DNA of 5,611 bases from Saprospiraceae bacterium. GTDB taxonomy: Bacteria > Bacteroidota > Bacteroidia > Chitinophagales > Saprospiraceae. The DNA is taken from contig JALZWC010000653.1 in the NCBI GenBank assembly GCA_023300255.1, positions 1-5,611 of the forward strand. The letters run 5' to 3'. This document shows positions 5,461 through 5,611 of the stretch, in pieces; within the stretch, counting starts at the first letter, position 1, and each line of letters starts with the position of its first letter. The notes beneath the pieces were generated by a model that saw only the letters and a list, made by a program, of their open reading frames with translations, did not search any database and had not been told where the DNA came from. The position numbers were made by a program, and so were the translations under genes.

Positions 5461-5611
5461 TGATTAAGTGAATACGAGTTCAGACTACATTTCAAAGATA
5501 ATTTTTTACAGCACGTCACATGAATGTCATATGCATATAGGCCTAATTTGGCTATAAGGCACAGAATTGAATCACCTAAAGAGCTTTACCCCACTATGGC
5601 TATACCTTTTG
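5461..5611. other. AT-rich spacer at right window edge
   Basis: No complete gene is seen on either strand. Small structures are the palindrome ATATGCATAT (5529-5538), an imperfect inverted repeat TATAGGCC/GGCTATA (arms near 5536-5543 and 5550-5556), and a second TGGCTATA at 5597-5604, 48 bases after the first. An ATG at 5596 (MAIPF, open to the edge) could begin another gene, but its only purine-rich upstream stretch, AAAGAG at 5578-5583, is 12 bases away, so this is unsupported. Confidence 0.4.

Noticed and set aside
5596..5611. Start of a new gene at ATG 5596
   Set aside because: Only five codons are visible and the nearest purine-rich stretch is 12 bases away; cannot be supported.

Overview
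The window looks like a chromosomal segment of a Gram-negative alphaproteobacterium, probably a marine, stalked or budding type (Hyphomonadales, Maricaulales or Caulobacterales). This is an inference from the protein styles: a large TonB-dependent receptor with an 'ELVVTGSRIRR' box, a DUF6445-type protein, a Cys-pair periplasmic protein of a kind common in alphaproteobacteria, and moderate GC with AT-rich spacers. No RNA gene, insertion sequence, CRISPR array or phage gene was seen.

Layout. (1) 1-250, plus strand: the 3' end of a gene that reads like signal peptide peptidase SppA. (2) 251-404: a non-coding spacer. Its second half (300-391) is a decayed direct repeat of the last ~30 codons of the sppA-like gene and runs up to the ribosome binding site of the next gene. 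(3) 405-1109, plus: a 234-residue DUF6445-like protein with an H-x-D...H...R arrangement suggestive of a 2-oxoglutarate/Fe(II) oxygenase fold. (4) 1110-1270: a convergent spacer with a strong hairpin terminator (UUCG loop on the minus strand). (5) 1271-4393, minus: a complete 1040-residue outer-membrane TonB-dependent receptor. (6) 4394-4745: a divergent intergenic region with a candidate receptor promoter, a cluster of TGGCA/TGCCA motifs in the predicted leader, and GGTGTT/AACACC repeats further upstream. (7) 4746-5429, plus: a secreted 227-residue protein with an N-terminal Cys pair, a charged low-complexity linker and a C-terminal small beta-type domain. (8) 5430-5611: AT-rich spacer, possibly with the first codons of a further gene at the right edge.

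How they may work together. DUF6445-type proteins are, from general knowledge of the family, often encoded near TonB-dependent receptors and tryptophan-halogenase-like genes in alphaproteobacteria. Here the receptor and the DUF6445 gene are adjacent but convergent, so they are not an operon. A link between uptake of a substrate and its oxidative modification is a hypothesis only. The divergent secreted protein shares the regulatory region with the receptor, but nothing else in the sequence ties them together. Nothing here is clearly an undescribed system; the most unusual items are the decayed sppA tail repeat and the motif-rich divergent regulatory region.
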